Of a DNA stretch of 64,000 nt, positions 9,810 through 18,765 are shown piece by piece; positions within the stretch are counted from its first letter, which is position 1; every line of letters starts with the position of its first letter. This DNA comes from Chitinophagaceae bacterium (lineage in GTDB: Bacteria > Bacteroidota > Bacteroidia > Chitinophagales > Chitinophagaceae): assembly GCA_004028795.1 (NCBI GenBank), contig SAIW01000012.1, positions 1 to 64,000 of the forward strand. Reading direction: 5' to 3'. The notes beneath the pieces were generated by a model. That model did not search any database and was not told the origin of the DNA. It was given only the letters and a program-made list of their open reading frames with translations. The translations under genes and the position numbers were made by a program.

Positions 9810-9829
9810 AGTACAAGTGTGCGACGCAA
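9810..9829 (-). repeat. Dispersed repeat family B, copy 2
   Basis: The plus strand reads AGTACAAGTGTGCGACGCAA, the exact reverse complement of the family core at 8713. CATCG lies on the proximal side and GCTGCAG on the distal side, as in other copies. It is 107 bases upstream of pcm and in opposite orientation to it. Confidence 0.85.
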
Positions 9830-9935
9830 CGATGTTGAATAGCTGCAATACAGCCTGGTACATAATATAAACTATATAGTATAGTTTTCCCCAAATACAA
9901 AATCACGCTGTTGCTTTTTTAGATTTGTGTTGTTT

Positions 9936-10592
9936 ATGAGAAAGTACGAAGACAGTTATCAGCACAAAGGGTTACGAAAACAATTAATTAATGTATTGAA
10001 AGATAAAGGCATTACAGATGAAAATGTGTTGGCTGCTATTAATACCATTCCGCGACATTATTTTTTAGATTCCGCTTTTGATAAAATTGCTTATGAAGAC
10101 AGGGCTTTCCCGATAAGTGAGGGGCAAACTATTTCTCAACCTTATACGGTTGCCTATCAAACACAATTATTACAGATTAAAAAAAGTGATAAAGTGCTAG
10201 AAATAGGTACCGGCAGTGTATATCAATCAACTATTCTGGCAGAAATGGGTGCTTGGGTATACACGATTGAAAGGCAAAAGAAATTATACGAAGCTCATAA
10301 ACAATTTTACTTTCGCAGTAAATACCCGAATATTAAATTTTTTTATGGTGATGGTTTTGAAGGCTTACCAACTTTTGCCCCATTTGATAAAGTAATTATT
10401 ACTGCTGCTGCACCTTTTATTCCGCCTAAATTAATAGAGCAATTAAAACCGAATGGGTTAATGGTTATTCCTGTTGACGAAGGTGATAACCAACGCATGC
10501 ATCGCATAACCAAATTACCAGATGGCTCTTTAAAGGAAGAACAATTTGATTTATTTTCTTTTGTACCGATGCTTACGGGTAAGAACGGATGA
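9936..10592 (+). CDS. pcm: Protein-L-isoaspartate O-methyltransferase
   Basis: Pcm methylates isoaspartyl residues in damaged proteins using S-adenosylmethionine so they can revert to aspartate. The ATG at 9936 gives 218 residues. A GTG three codons earlier also fits the frame but is less likely. Motifs: GQTISQPYTVAYQTQLL (family signature), motif I VLEIGTGSVYQSTILAEMG (the usual G after GTGS is V here, and T after YQ is S), then FDKVIITAAAPFIPPKLIEQL and GLMVIPV. A TAGATTTG box (9920-9927) ends 8 bases before the ATG, so the leader may be very short. Confidence 0.93.
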   Translation: MRKYEDSYQHKGLRKQLINVLKDKGITDENVLAAINTIPRHYFLDSAFDKIAYEDRAFPISEGQTISQPYTVAYQTQLLQIKKSDKVLEIGTGSVYQSTILAEMGAWVYTIERQKKLYEAHKQFYFRSKYPNIKFFYGDGFEGLPTFAPFDKVIITAAAPFIPPKLIEQLKPNGLMVIPVDEGDNQRMHRITKLPDGSLKEEQFDLFSFVPMLTGKNG

Positions 10593-10595
10593 TAA

Positions 10596-11075
10596 TTATT
10601 GATTGAATGCCTTTTCTAAATCTGCGATAACAAATTTTTTCATTTGCATAAATGCACTCATCACTCTGCTGCTTTGTTCAGGTGTTCCGCCACTCATATA
10701 GTAACCTAATTTTGAGGGAACTACTTGCCATGATAAACCGAATTTATCTTTCAGCCAACCGCATTGGCTTTCTTGCCCGCCATCGGCTGTTAAACTGTTC
10801 CAGTAATAGTCTATTTCTTGCTGCGAATCGCAACTGATAGAAAATGAAACCGCTTCTGTAAACTTGAATATCGGTCCGCCATTTAATGCTGAAAAATTTT
10901 GTCCTTCAATAGTAAAATTAGCCACCAATACTTTCCCTCCAACATGCGGAACTTCTTTAGGGTAATGGCTTACAGCACCCATTGAAGCATTTTTAAAAAC
11001 AGATACGTAGAATAAAGCTGCATCTTCTGCTTCTGTATCAAACCATAAAAACGGAGTAATTTTTTGCAATACCAT
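10596..11075 (-). CDS. VOC/PhnB-like glyoxalase-fold protein
   Basis: The protein has 159 residues of the PhnB or 3-demethylubiquinone methyltransferase-like branch of the vicinal oxygen chelate superfamily. It starts ITPFLWFDTEAEDAALFYVSVFKNA and has SFSISCDSQQEIDYYWNSLTADGG, CGWLKDKFGLSWQVVP and the final helix VMSAFMQMKKFVIADLEKAF, all diagnostic of this group. The substrate is unknown and members are mostly uncharacterised. An SRPBCC/AHSA1 gene lies 22 bases upstream on the same strand, a pairing often seen in Bacteroidota and probably an operon. It converges on pcm with a 3-base gap. Confidence 0.88.
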   Translation of the reverse strand: MVLQKITPFLWFDTEAEDAALFYVSVFKNASMGAVSHYPKEVPHVGGKVLVANFTIEGQNFSALNGGPIFKFTEAVSFSISCDSQQEIDYYWNSLTADGGQESQCGWLKDKFGLSWQVVPSKLGYYMSGGTPEQSSRVMSAFMQMKKFVIADLEKAFNQ

Positions 11076-11097
11076 TGTTATAATTTTTAGTAATTAA

Positions 11098-11508
11098 CTA
11101 TTGAATTTCTAAATGATTTTTAAAGTTATTTAAAATGGCTTGCCAGCCTGCCTCTTGCATTTCTATCGGATTAATACTTTCTGCTTCAAACGTTTCTGTT
11201 ACCATTACAGCATTATTATTTTCTTCAAAAACAACAGATACTTTTCTTCCGTCGCCCAATGTATACTCAATTAATTTGTGTGGAATAATATTGTCATAAA
11301 CTCCCCAAAAATCAAATGAAAAACTTCCATCTTTAGCAGCCATTGTGTAAGAGAATTCCCCACCAACTATAAAATTATTTGATGCTTTTGGTGTATGCCA
11401 ATCAGGCGAAGCATTATTCCATTGCATAATATCTTCGGGAGTAATAAATGCATTCCAAACTTTATCAATAGATGAGTTGATAGTTGTTGTTACTGTAATT
11501 GATGGCAT
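11098..11508 (-). CDS. SRPBCC/AHSA1 family START-like protein
   Basis: The 136-residue protein has the Bet v 1-like fold of the Aha1 C-terminal domain family. The opening SITVTTTINSSIDKVWNAFITPEDIMQWNNASPDWH is the usual first strand and helix pair, and the end has TETFEAESINPIEMQEAGWQAILNNFKNHLE. These small proteins bind hydrophobic ligands and their role in bacteria is rarely known. It is the first gene of a likely two-gene unit with the VOC protein. A half copy of repeat A lies just upstream. Confidence 0.85.
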   Translation of the reverse strand: MPSITVTTTINSSIDKVWNAFITPEDIMQWNNASPDWHTPKASNNFIVGGEFSYTMAAKDGSFSFDFWGVYDNIIPHKLIEYTLGDGRKVSVVFEENNNAVMVTETFEAESINPIEMQEAGWQAILNNFKNHLEIQ

Positions 11509-11545
11509 AAGCGTTTTTGTTGTGTATTAACAGGTTACTAATAAA

Positions 11546-11596
11546 AGATTTCTCGGCACAGCCTGCCCCGACTAATTCGGGGAACCTCGAAATGAC
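11546..11596. repeat. Dispersed repeat family A, half copy
   Basis: AGATTTCTCGGCACAGCCTG and then GGGGAACCTCGAAATGAC match the right half of family A. Between them is CCCCGACTAATTCGGGG, a 6-bp hairpin absent from the other copies. No left arm is seen. It lies between the PBP gene and the AHSA1 gene, both on the minus strand. Confidence 0.7.
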
Positions 11597-11607
11597 AAGA
11601 TACCTAT

Positions 11608-14025
11608 TTATTTCCTTTGAACACCTTGTTTCTTAGGCATTACAGCTTTCGGGGCTTCATTCGGTTTAGTTGCCGGTGGCATTATAGGTTTCTCTTGTTT
11701 AGGCTTATTATCTGCTGGCGGATAATTCTTTTTATCATCGGCTGGCAGCTTAGACTCCGGAGCCAAATCTTCCGGCTTAATATCTGTTGGTAAATAATCT
11801 TTAGATGTACCGTTGCCCATGTCTTCATCACCGGGGCCAACAGGCGGTTGCGTACCATTAATGTAATCGAAGTTCAAATCGTTTTGCATAACATCTGGCT
11901 TAACAAATTGAGCCTTCGGGTCAACACCTAATAAACTCGGGTCTTTTAAAACCTTTGAATAGAAATAAGCCCAGATAGGCATGGCTGCTCTTGCTCCTTG
12001 TCCCTGATAATCTTCACTGTTAAAACGAATAAATCTATCATCGCAACCAACCCAAACACCACCTAATAACTGCGGTGTATAACCCATAAACCAGGCATCA
12101 GAATTATCATTTGTTGTTCCTGTTTTACCTGCAATTTCACCTCTTACATCATAATCCCATATTCTTCTGGCAGTTCCTCTTGCAGTAACTTCCTGCATCA
12201 TTTTAATTACTGAATAGGCAGTAACATCGCTGATAACTTCTTTGCGTTGCGGAGCAAAGCTTTCTAAAATATTACCGTTCTTATCTTCAATTCTTGTAAT
12301 AAATAAAGGCTTAACATTAAACCCTCTGCCCGGAAACATGCTGTAGGCCTGCATCATTTCGTATAAAGAAATTTCGCATGCACCAATGGCTATTGATGGA
12401 TTCGGTTCAATCTTAGTCTGTAACGCACATTTGTTTTTAAGAAAATCTACAAATCGTTTTGCTGCGTTATTGCCTTTACCATCTAATTGTTTCATAATGT
12501 ATGCAGTAGCACAGTTACGCGAGTAGGTGAGTGCTTCCACCATCGGCATACTTGCACCGGTGCAACTTTTACTTGTTGCAGGTACCATGCCGTATGCACC
12601 GAAACTTTGCTGCATATCTTCTACAGTAGTGTTGGGTGTAAAGCCTGCTTCATCTATTGCCAAACTGTACAGCAAAGGTTTCATGGTACTACCAACCTGA
12701 CGTTTGGTGTTATAGTTTACATGATCATACTTATAAGTTTTAAAATCAATACCACCCACCCAGGCTCTTACTTCACCGCTTAAAGGGTCCATTACCATAA
12801 AACCGGCCTGCATCATTTGCCTTGTGTATTTGATGGAATCATAAGGCGTCATCACCGTATCTTTTTCGCGATTATTATTCCATGCAAAAATTTTCATATG
12901 CGTTGGCACGTTGAATGTTTTGCGAATATCTGTCTCGCTCATACCATCTTTCTTAGCATTACGCCAACGGTCGCTGTTTTTTGCGGCGGCTTCAATTACA
13001 TTTTCAAAGCCTTTCCAAACAGTTCCTTTTTTAATATTATCCTGCTTGTTTAATAACTGTTGCATATAGTTCATGTGCTTGGCAACAGCTTCTTCTGCAT
13101 AGAATTGCATTTTAGGATTGATGGTGGTATACAACTTTAAACCATCTCTGTATAAATCATAATTATCACCATTACTTTTTTTGTGTTCTTTACACCACTT
13201 CTTCATTTCTTCTCCCAATACCATTCTGAAGTAAGGGCCTAAGCCAGCAGTTTCATCTAACTTTTTATAGTTTAATTCAATAGGTTTTGTTTTTAGTTTG
13301 GTAGCTTCTTCTGCTGTTAAAAAATTATTTCTAACCATTTGGTCTAACACAGTGTTTCTTCTGTCTAAAGCTTTTTTAGGATTTACCCTTGGGTTATAAG
13401 TATAAGAAGCTTTTAACATACCAACCAATACAGCAGCTTCTTCAACATTTAATCTGTCGGGTTCTTTTTGAAAGAAGGTCTTGGCAGCGTTACGAATGCC
13501 ATACACATTATCTCCGAAAGGAACAGTGTTTAAATAGAGTGTTATAATTTCATCTTTAGTAAAATTCTTTTCCAACTTAATTGCAATGATGCCTTCTTTA
13601 AATTTCTGCACCATTCTTATCAATGCATTCTTTTTATAATCTGTAAATAAATTTTTCGCGGTTTGCATGGTTATAGTGCTTGCACCGCCATCTCTGCCCA
13701 AGCCTTTTACAGCACGTAAAAGTGAGCGTAAATCAATACCGCTGTGGTCGTAAAACCGTTCATCTTCAGTTGCTACCAATGCATTGATAACATGTTTACT
13801 GATGTCTTTATACTCAACATTAACACGATCTTCCAGGTAATATTTTCCCATTAAAGTTCCATCCTGTGCATATACCTGACTTGACAAGGAAGCTGATGGA
13901 TTTTGTATGTCATCAATAGAAGGCATTTCACCAAATACACCCCAATTACATAAACATAGTAAAAGAATAAAGGCTGAGATACCTATAAAAAAAACTTTCC
14001 AGAATATTTTTACTGCTTTTGACAT
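11608..14025 (-). CDS. Class A penicillin-binding protein (bifunctional transglycosylase/transpeptidase, PBP1a type)
   Basis: This enzyme polymerises and crosslinks peptidoglycan. The 805 residues contain one N-terminal membrane anchor (about 7-30) and a GT51 transglycosylase domain with ATEDERFYDHSGID (catalytic Glu87), GASTITMQTAKNLF and LEKNFTKDEIITLYLN. A transpeptidase domain follows with SxxK at Ser446 (GSTMKP), SxN at 502-504 (YSRN) and KTG at 634-636 (GKTGTTND). The tail from about 740 is rich in Pro, Lys and Asp and looks disordered. The gene lies 21 bases after the PorW/SprE gene on the same strand and is probably co-transcribed with it. Confidence 0.96.
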   Translation of the reverse strand: MSKAVKIFWKVFFIGISAFILLLCLCNWGVFGEMPSIDDIQNPSASLSSQVYAQDGTLMGKYYLEDRVNVEYKDISKHVINALVATEDERFYDHSGIDLRSLLRAVKGLGRDGGASTITMQTAKNLFTDYKKNALIRMVQKFKEGIIAIKLEKNFTKDEIITLYLNTVPFGDNVYGIRNAAKTFFQKEPDRLNVEEAAVLVGMLKASYTYNPRVNPKKALDRRNTVLDQMVRNNFLTAEEATKLKTKPIELNYKKLDETAGLGPYFRMVLGEEMKKWCKEHKKSNGDNYDLYRDGLKLYTTINPKMQFYAEEAVAKHMNYMQQLLNKQDNIKKGTVWKGFENVIEAAAKNSDRWRNAKKDGMSETDIRKTFNVPTHMKIFAWNNNREKDTVMTPYDSIKYTRQMMQAGFMVMDPLSGEVRAWVGGIDFKTYKYDHVNYNTKRQVGSTMKPLLYSLAIDEAGFTPNTTVEDMQQSFGAYGMVPATSKSCTGASMPMVEALTYSRNCATAYIMKQLDGKGNNAAKRFVDFLKNKCALQTKIEPNPSIAIGACEISLYEMMQAYSMFPGRGFNVKPLFITRIEDKNGNILESFAPQRKEVISDVTAYSVIKMMQEVTARGTARRIWDYDVRGEIAGKTGTTNDNSDAWFMGYTPQLLGGVWVGCDDRFIRFNSEDYQGQGARAAMPIWAYFYSKVLKDPSLLGVDPKAQFVKPDVMQNDLNFDYINGTQPPVGPGDEDMGNGTSKDYLPTDIKPEDLAPESKLPADDKKNYPPADNKPKQEKPIMPPATKPNEAPKAVMPKKQGVQRK

Positions 14026-14046
14026 ATTACAAAATTAAATGGCTTA

Positions 14047-16950
14047 CTAAAATTTACCTGTAATGATTTCTTTAATAAATGATGAATAGGAACTGATATC
14101 TTTTTTTGATTTTACTGTTTGCAGATTGGCTTCACTGATAATTAAGAACGAATATTTCTGTTGCGTTAACCACGAAACAATTCTGATAGATGATAACGGT
14201 TTAACAACATCTATATAATTGATTGCTTCTGTTGTATTATTAAAAGGGCCAACCAATATTAAACCTGTATCATCATTAATACTTTGTAAATCTATAGCAG
14301 GAGCGTTGTTTTTAAAACGTTCTTCATTAAACCTGAAGAAAGCATTTTTAGCCTCTGTGCTGTACATATTGCTTACTTTATTCAATACAATTACGGCATA
14401 TTGTTTTTCAGAAGCATTGTAGGAATAATCATTCTTTTTTATAGTTGGAGTAACAGGTGCAGGTGCTGTTGTAATGGTATCAACTTTTGGCTTAACTGTA
14501 ATTGCAACAGGGGCTGCATAGGTAACAGTATCAATCTTTTTCTCAACATTTAAATTGGTAAGATAGCTTTCTATTTCTTTTCTTCTTCTTAAAACATCAA
14601 TCATCGTATTGGCTTTTACTGCCAATGCACTTGAAGGATATTTTGAAACCAGGTTCTGTAAACTGTTAATAGCTAAGCTATCTCTGTTTTGCTTAATATA
14701 GTAAATAGCTTCAATGTATAATAATTGCGGCGTCCAGTAGGTATTACCGAAAGTATTGTCTAATCTTCTTTTTTCTGTTAATGCATCATTATACTTTCCT
14801 TCAATGAATAAATTATAAACATTTTCATAGGCAGCAGTAACTTTCTTAGTGTCTTTATTACCTGTATTTAAAGTGTTGGTAAAGTTGCCATCGGGGTGTA
14901 TTTCATTCATTACTGATTTAATAGAATCTGCCTTGCTTTGCAAATTCAATTGTTTGTAACAGTAATACAGGTTGAACATGGCTTCTTCGTTGTATTTGCT
15001 TAAAGGAAACCTGCGAAGTAATTCTTCATAGCAGGCAACAGCAGCAGGATAAGCATCTAATTTATCTTTAAACAAATTGGCATTTTCAAACAAAGCTTTA
15101 ATAATTGTTTGATTGGATACTTCTAATCTTTGTTCAGTTACAGGAATGTTTAATAGTAAACCTTCAAATGTTACTGCTTTGCCGGTATCCTGCTTAGGTT
15201 TATTTCCGGCAATATCATCAACATCACTAACAGAAAATATGTTGGTAGTAATATTGCTTGATTTTATGATTGCATCTTGCCTTTGCCAGTTATCAACATT
15301 CGGTCTGTTACCCCATTTGGCTTTAAAGTCACGCTGACCCTGAGCTTTTAATGCTGCATTACTGAAATAAAAATCACTTGAATTAGCATTGGTATTATTA
15401 AATAATGAACCGTTATCAACAGTGGCTGAATTACTACCGAAATCAATGCCGTCATCTTTTAAACCCTGTGCTCTGCGGATTTGCCGATAGATTTTTTTTA
15501 CAGCAGCGGTTCTTTCTGCTTCACTCATTTTTGCGAGTATTTGTAAACTATCCTGCAAATGAATGGATTGAATATTGGCACTGATAACTTTTAAAGCAGC
15601 TTGCCTTATTGCTAATTTTTCTTTGTATTCATCAGGCAAATTTGCAACAGCTTTGGCACTATCGTAATATCTGAAAGCATCGGGATATAATTTAACATCG
15701 TAAGCAACATCGCCCAATAACAAATAACTCTTTTGTTTTTGCGGAAGATTATCTGCATTACTGTTGGCAACACTTTTCAATAAATCATTAATAGCCGATT
15801 GTTTATTATCCTGCTTTAAATCAAACAGGGCAGCAGCATAATAAATTACATCTTTATAATTGGCATACTTATCTCTTTTAGCCATGCTGTGCAATTCTTT
15901 CAACTTGGCTTCTAAAGCATTTTCTTTTTTATCATCATTTAAAATAGTAACTGCATTCAGCCTTGCAAATACCTGTAAGTAAGGGTCTGTAGCTTTTTGT
16001 TCAGCTTTTTCAAATGCTTTTGCAGCAGCTATATTATTATGTGCCAATGCATATAATTGTCCGGCTAAATATTGCCATCTGGCTTCTTCATTTCTTCCGT
16101 CTGCTTCTGGTAATGCCATTTGTAAATAACGTGCAGCACTATCGTAGTTCTGTTGTTTATAATACAAATAAGCTAATTGCTCATTCAGTTTTGTTTTTAA
16201 TCTTGAAGGAAATTTAGGGTCTACCCGCAGAATAGAAAGTATGCCACCGGCTTCTGCAGGCTTATCCATTTCAATTAAATTTCTTGCCTGCCATAAAAAA
16301 CTTTCGTTGCGGGTTGTTGGGTTGGTAAGCATTTTCTTCAACACACTTGCTTTCTCATCTGATGAAATGGAGAATATACCTGAATTATTACTGGCATTGC
16401 TTCCTATGGGTAAATCATATCCTTCATCTTTAGGAGCGTAGATATAGTTGATGTATTGAAACACTAAATATGCAGAATCAAAATCTTTTCTAACTAAATA
16501 AGTTTTGCCTAATAACAAATACAAATCATCAACCCAATCGCTTCTTAAATCGTGCAACAAAATACCTGCATTCACTTTGTAAATAATAGAATCTATATCG
16601 CCCTTATTTTTTGATGTTGTATTGAGTGAATAATTATAGAAAGAGAGTAGTTGCGTATAATCATCTTTATAACTCAACTTAGCAGTGTTGATGATACTAT
16701 TAAAACGATTATTGGCATTGAAGAAATAATTGTAATGCGTAAATGTGTTCTGAAAAAAACGCTTAACAGGTTTTATTTTTTTATCAGGCTTTTTTTCTGA
16801 AGGCAGTAGTCTCTCCTGATATCTTTTAGGCTTATCTTTTTCAAGGTCGATACTGGTATTCGGTTGAGCCAATACATAAAAACCTGCCATACAACCCAGC
16901 AAGCACAACACAAATTGGTATGAATATTTTTTTACAAACTGCATAAGCAT
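14047..16950 (-). CDS. PorW/SprE-like TPR protein of the type IX secretion system
   Basis: PorW/SprE is a periplasmic lipoprotein needed for type IX secretion and gliding in Bacteroidota. This 967-residue protein has an N-terminal signal; LLGC at about 16-19 could be a lipobox, or cleavage after VLAQ is possible. Then comes the family-like phrase FTHYNYFFNANNRFN (about 70-85) and a long array of TPR-type helices with YYKQQNYDSAARYLQMALP and FPLSKYNEEAMFNLYYCYKQ. A C-terminal globular segment begins YAVIVLNKV and includes LILVGPFNNTTEAINYID. It is divergent from the small membrane protein at 17035, a neighbour arrangement known for sprE. The family call comes from recalled similarity and architecture. 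Confidence 0.75.
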   Translation of the reverse strand: MLMQFVKKYSYQFVLCLLGCMAGFYVLAQPNTSIDLEKDKPKRYQERLLPSEKKPDKKIKPVKRFFQNTFTHYNYFFNANNRFNSIINTAKLSYKDDYTQLLSFYNYSLNTTSKNKGDIDSIIYKVNAGILLHDLRSDWVDDLYLLLGKTYLVRKDFDSAYLVFQYINYIYAPKDEGYDLPIGSNASNNSGIFSISSDEKASVLKKMLTNPTTRNESFLWQARNLIEMDKPAEAGGILSILRVDPKFPSRLKTKLNEQLAYLYYKQQNYDSAARYLQMALPEADGRNEEARWQYLAGQLYALAHNNIAAAKAFEKAEQKATDPYLQVFARLNAVTILNDDKKENALEAKLKELHSMAKRDKYANYKDVIYYAAALFDLKQDNKQSAINDLLKSVANSNADNLPQKQKSYLLLGDVAYDVKLYPDAFRYYDSAKAVANLPDEYKEKLAIRQAALKVISANIQSIHLQDSLQILAKMSEAERTAAVKKIYRQIRRAQGLKDDGIDFGSNSATVDNGSLFNNTNANSSDFYFSNAALKAQGQRDFKAKWGNRPNVDNWQRQDAIIKSSNITTNIFSVSDVDDIAGNKPKQDTGKAVTFEGLLLNIPVTEQRLEVSNQTIIKALFENANLFKDKLDAYPAAVACYEELLRRFPLSKYNEEAMFNLYYCYKQLNLQSKADSIKSVMNEIHPDGNFTNTLNTGNKDTKKVTAAYENVYNLFIEGKYNDALTEKRRLDNTFGNTYWTPQLLYIEAIYYIKQNRDSLAINSLQNLVSKYPSSALAVKANTMIDVLRRRKEIESYLTNLNVEKKIDTVTYAAPVAITVKPKVDTITTAPAPVTPTIKKNDYSYNASEKQYAVIVLNKVSNMYSTEAKNAFFRFNEERFKNNAPAIDLQSINDDTGLILVGPFNNTTEAINYIDVVKPLSSIRIVSWLTQQKYSFLIISEANLQTVKSKKDISSYSSFIKEIITGKF

Positions 16951-17034
16951 TTCACCGCTTAAAAATACAGTTATTTTGCTTTGCAGGGGTTTAGAACAAC
17001 AATTGTTCAGTACCTTTAATTTGTATTTAACAAG

Positions 17035-17430
17035 ATGGCAAAAATTACAGATAACAGCTCGCTGAAAAGACTAAGAAACCGCTACCGCTTAGTAGTAATG
17101 AATGATGATACTTACGAAGAAGTGGTAACTTTTAAATTATCACGTTTAAGTGTGTATGTGGCTATGAGCACCACTTTTGTTTTATTGGTTGGTTTAACAG
17201 TGGCATTAATTGTATTTACTCCTTTAAAGTACTATGTACCAGGTTATGGCTCAAGGCAAAGCAAAACAGAATTACAGTTATTAAAATACAGAACAGACTC
17301 TTTAGAGTTAGCCATAAAAAATAAAGATCAATACTTAGATGGCATAAAAAAAGTTTTAACCGGTACCGCACCAACACAGAAAGACACAACCGTTTTGGAT
17401 ATTAAGAAAGAAGAAATTTCAAAAGATTAA
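17035..17430 (+). CDS. Small inner-membrane protein resembling the N-terminus of Bacteroidota M23 peptidases
   Basis: This 131-residue protein has a basic N-terminus (LKRLRNRYRLVVMNDDTYEEVVTFKLSRL), one membrane helix (about 42-65) and a short periplasmic part with PLKYYVPGYGS and a coiled-coil-like TDSLELAIKNKDQY. The same N-terminal layout precedes the metallopeptidase domain in M23 proteins next to sprE in Bacteroidota. Here the peptidase domain is absent and the frame stops normally after 131 codons. The stop overlaps the next ATG (TAATG), so it is in an operon with the AtpZ-like gene. Its role is unknown; a scaffold or regulatory role in the envelope is a guess. Confidence 0.7.
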   Translation: MAKITDNSSLKRLRNRYRLVVMNDDTYEEVVTFKLSRLSVYVAMSTTFVLLVGLTVALIVFTPLKYYVPGYGSRQSKTELQLLKYRTDSLELAIKNKDQYLDGIKKVLTGTAPTQKDTTVLDIKKEEISKD

Positions 17431-17639
17431 TGCAGCCTCAAAACAATAAAGAACTATTGTTGAAATATGCAGGTTTTGCTGCTCAATTAACTGCTGCATT
17501 ATTAGCTGCCGTTTATGCAGGTTATTGGGTGGATAAAAAAACTACTTTAAAATTCCCTTTACTTATATGGCTTTTACCTTTGCTGGTAATAATTGCCATG
17601 ATTGTGAAAGCAATAAAAGACACTTCAGAAAATAAGTAA
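17430..17639 (+). CDS. AtpZ/AtpI family small membrane protein
   Basis: The protein has 69 residues and two membrane helices (about 12-30 and 42-62) with the family pattern YAGFAAQLTAALLAAVYAGYWVDKK. AtpZ/AtpI proteins normally precede the F-type ATP synthase genes and help c-ring assembly or magnesium and calcium transport. No atpB, atpE or other synthase gene follows here. It overlaps the previous gene by one base and the next begins one base after its stop, so the three form a tight operon. Confidence 0.75.
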   Translation: MQPQNNKELLLKYAGFAAQLTAALLAAVYAGYWVDKKTTLKFPLLIWLLPLLVIIAMIVKAIKDTSENK

Positions 17640-17640
17640 C

Positions 17641-18048
17641 ATGCAACCATCATCTATTTCTAAAAAAATATTGCCCTTGTTTTTTGTGTTTATTTTGGTA
17701 AACAGCCTGGTTATATGTTATCAACCATTATTACAAGCTAAAAAAATTGATGCATTGGTAGTGTTTACTGCTAATACCATATTGTTTGTATTGAGTGTTA
17801 TAAGCCTGATAATGCACACTAAGCAGATTGATAAGAAAAACCCTAATGCAACACTGCGTAATGTAATGAGTGTAACATTGCTTAAGATGTTGGTATTGGG
17901 CAGTGCGGCTGTTTTTTATTTAATATTAGCTAAAGATAAAAGTGCCTATGCTATAATAGTTTCTATGGGTTTGTACTTTATTTATCTCTTCATAGAAATA
18001 AGCATTGCTTCTAAAATAAATAAAGAAGATAAAAATGGCGGTAACTGA
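17641..18048 (+). CDS. Four-helix membrane protein, AtpI-like position
   Basis: The 135 residues hold four predicted membrane segments (about 10-27, 38-58, 75-96 and 102-122) joined by short Lys-rich loops. In other Bacteroidota a similar small protein sits between atpZ and atpB, so this is probably its equivalent. That is inference from position and topology, since no motif is diagnostic. The C-terminal end overlaps the start of the SprT-like gene by 14 bases, which suggests translational coupling. Confidence 0.6.
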   Translation: MQPSSISKKILPLFFVFILVNSLVICYQPLLQAKKIDALVVFTANTILFVLSVISLIMHTKQIDKKNPNATLRNVMSVTLLKMLVLGSAAVFYLILAKDKSAYAIIVSMGLYFIYLFIEISIASKINKEDKNGGN

Positions 18049-18658
18049 GCACCCGATGCAGGCTTTGGCACATTATCTTCCTGAAGGTTCTTTTGAACCC
18101 ATTGTTGAATACCTGAATTATTACAAAGTCTATTTAACCGTTACACAAAAACGTAAATCTGTTTTAGGCGATTACCGAAATGCACATGCAGGAAATAATC
18201 ATCGCATAACTGTAAACGGCAATTTAAATAAGTATGAGTTTTTGATTACCTTATTGCATGAACTGGCACACCTGCTTACGTTTGAGCAATTTGGGCATAA
18301 AGTTGAAGCACATGGTAAAGAATGGAAAAATTTATACAGTAGATTATTGGTTGATTTTGTAAACAGAAAAATTTTTCCTGCTGATATTACAAAGGCATTG
18401 CAGAAAAGCATTATTAACCCCGCAGCAACTGCCAATGGCGAAACAGAACTGCTGTTGGTATTACGAAACTATAATAATATAAAACGGGAAGGGTATTTTA
18501 CAGTTGCTGAAATACCAGTGGGGACTGTATTTCAGTTAGATGACGGCAGGGTGTTTAAGAAAGGAGAGAAGCGAAGAAAACGCTTTGAAGCCGTTGAATT
18601 AAAAACCAATCATAAATATTCTTTCAGTGCGATTAGTGAAGTGAGGATTGTAAAATAA
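18035..18658 (+). CDS. SprT-like zinc metalloprotein
   Basis: This is a 207-residue SprT-domain protein. It has the metal site HELAHLLTFEQFGHKVEAHG, that is HExxH with a downstream His, and an N-terminal segment that fits the helix before it. The C-terminal part (LRNYNNIKREGYFTVAEIPVGTVFQLDDGR, then KYSFSAISEVRIV) lacks the Cys-rich zinc ribbon of classical SprT. Bacterial SprT-like proteins are poorly known; the eukaryotic relative Spartan is a DNA-protein crosslink protease. The start at 18035 overlaps the previous gene, and Met7 at 18053 is an alternative. Confidence 0.85.
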   Translation: MAVTEHPMQALAHYLPEGSFEPIVEYLNYYKVYLTVTQKRKSVLGDYRNAHAGNNHRITVNGNLNKYEFLITLLHELAHLLTFEQFGHKVEAHGKEWKNLYSRLLVDFVNRKIFPADITKALQKSIINPAATANGETELLLVLRNYNNIKREGYFTVAEIPVGTVFQLDDGRVFKKGEKRRKRFEAVELKTNHKYSFSAISEVRIVK

Positions 18659-18684
18659 TTAGGAATTAGTAATTTGTAATTGGG
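18657..18684. repeat. Micro-repeat of the AATT(A/T)GGAATT type
   Basis: AATTAGGAATTAGTAATTTGTAATTGGG is built from imperfect 7- to 10-base units of the AATTNGNAATT kind. The same style of unit is found in frame inside several genes of this window (see the finding on ribF, purM, GT4 and HMG-CoA-lyase-like genes). It begins at the stop codon of the SprT-like gene. Confidence 0.45.
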
Positions 18685-18765
18685 GTAAAAATTACTATTC
18701 ATTTTGAGATTGTAGGAAGTAATTTGAAATGTTGGTCAGGCGACCAGCAAAGGCTAAGAATAATA

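Noticed and set aside
16992-17006. GAACAACAATTGTTC inverted repeat between PorW/SprE and the small membrane protein, as an operator
   Set aside because: It is only 6 bp per arm, has no second copy and no regulator is at hand.
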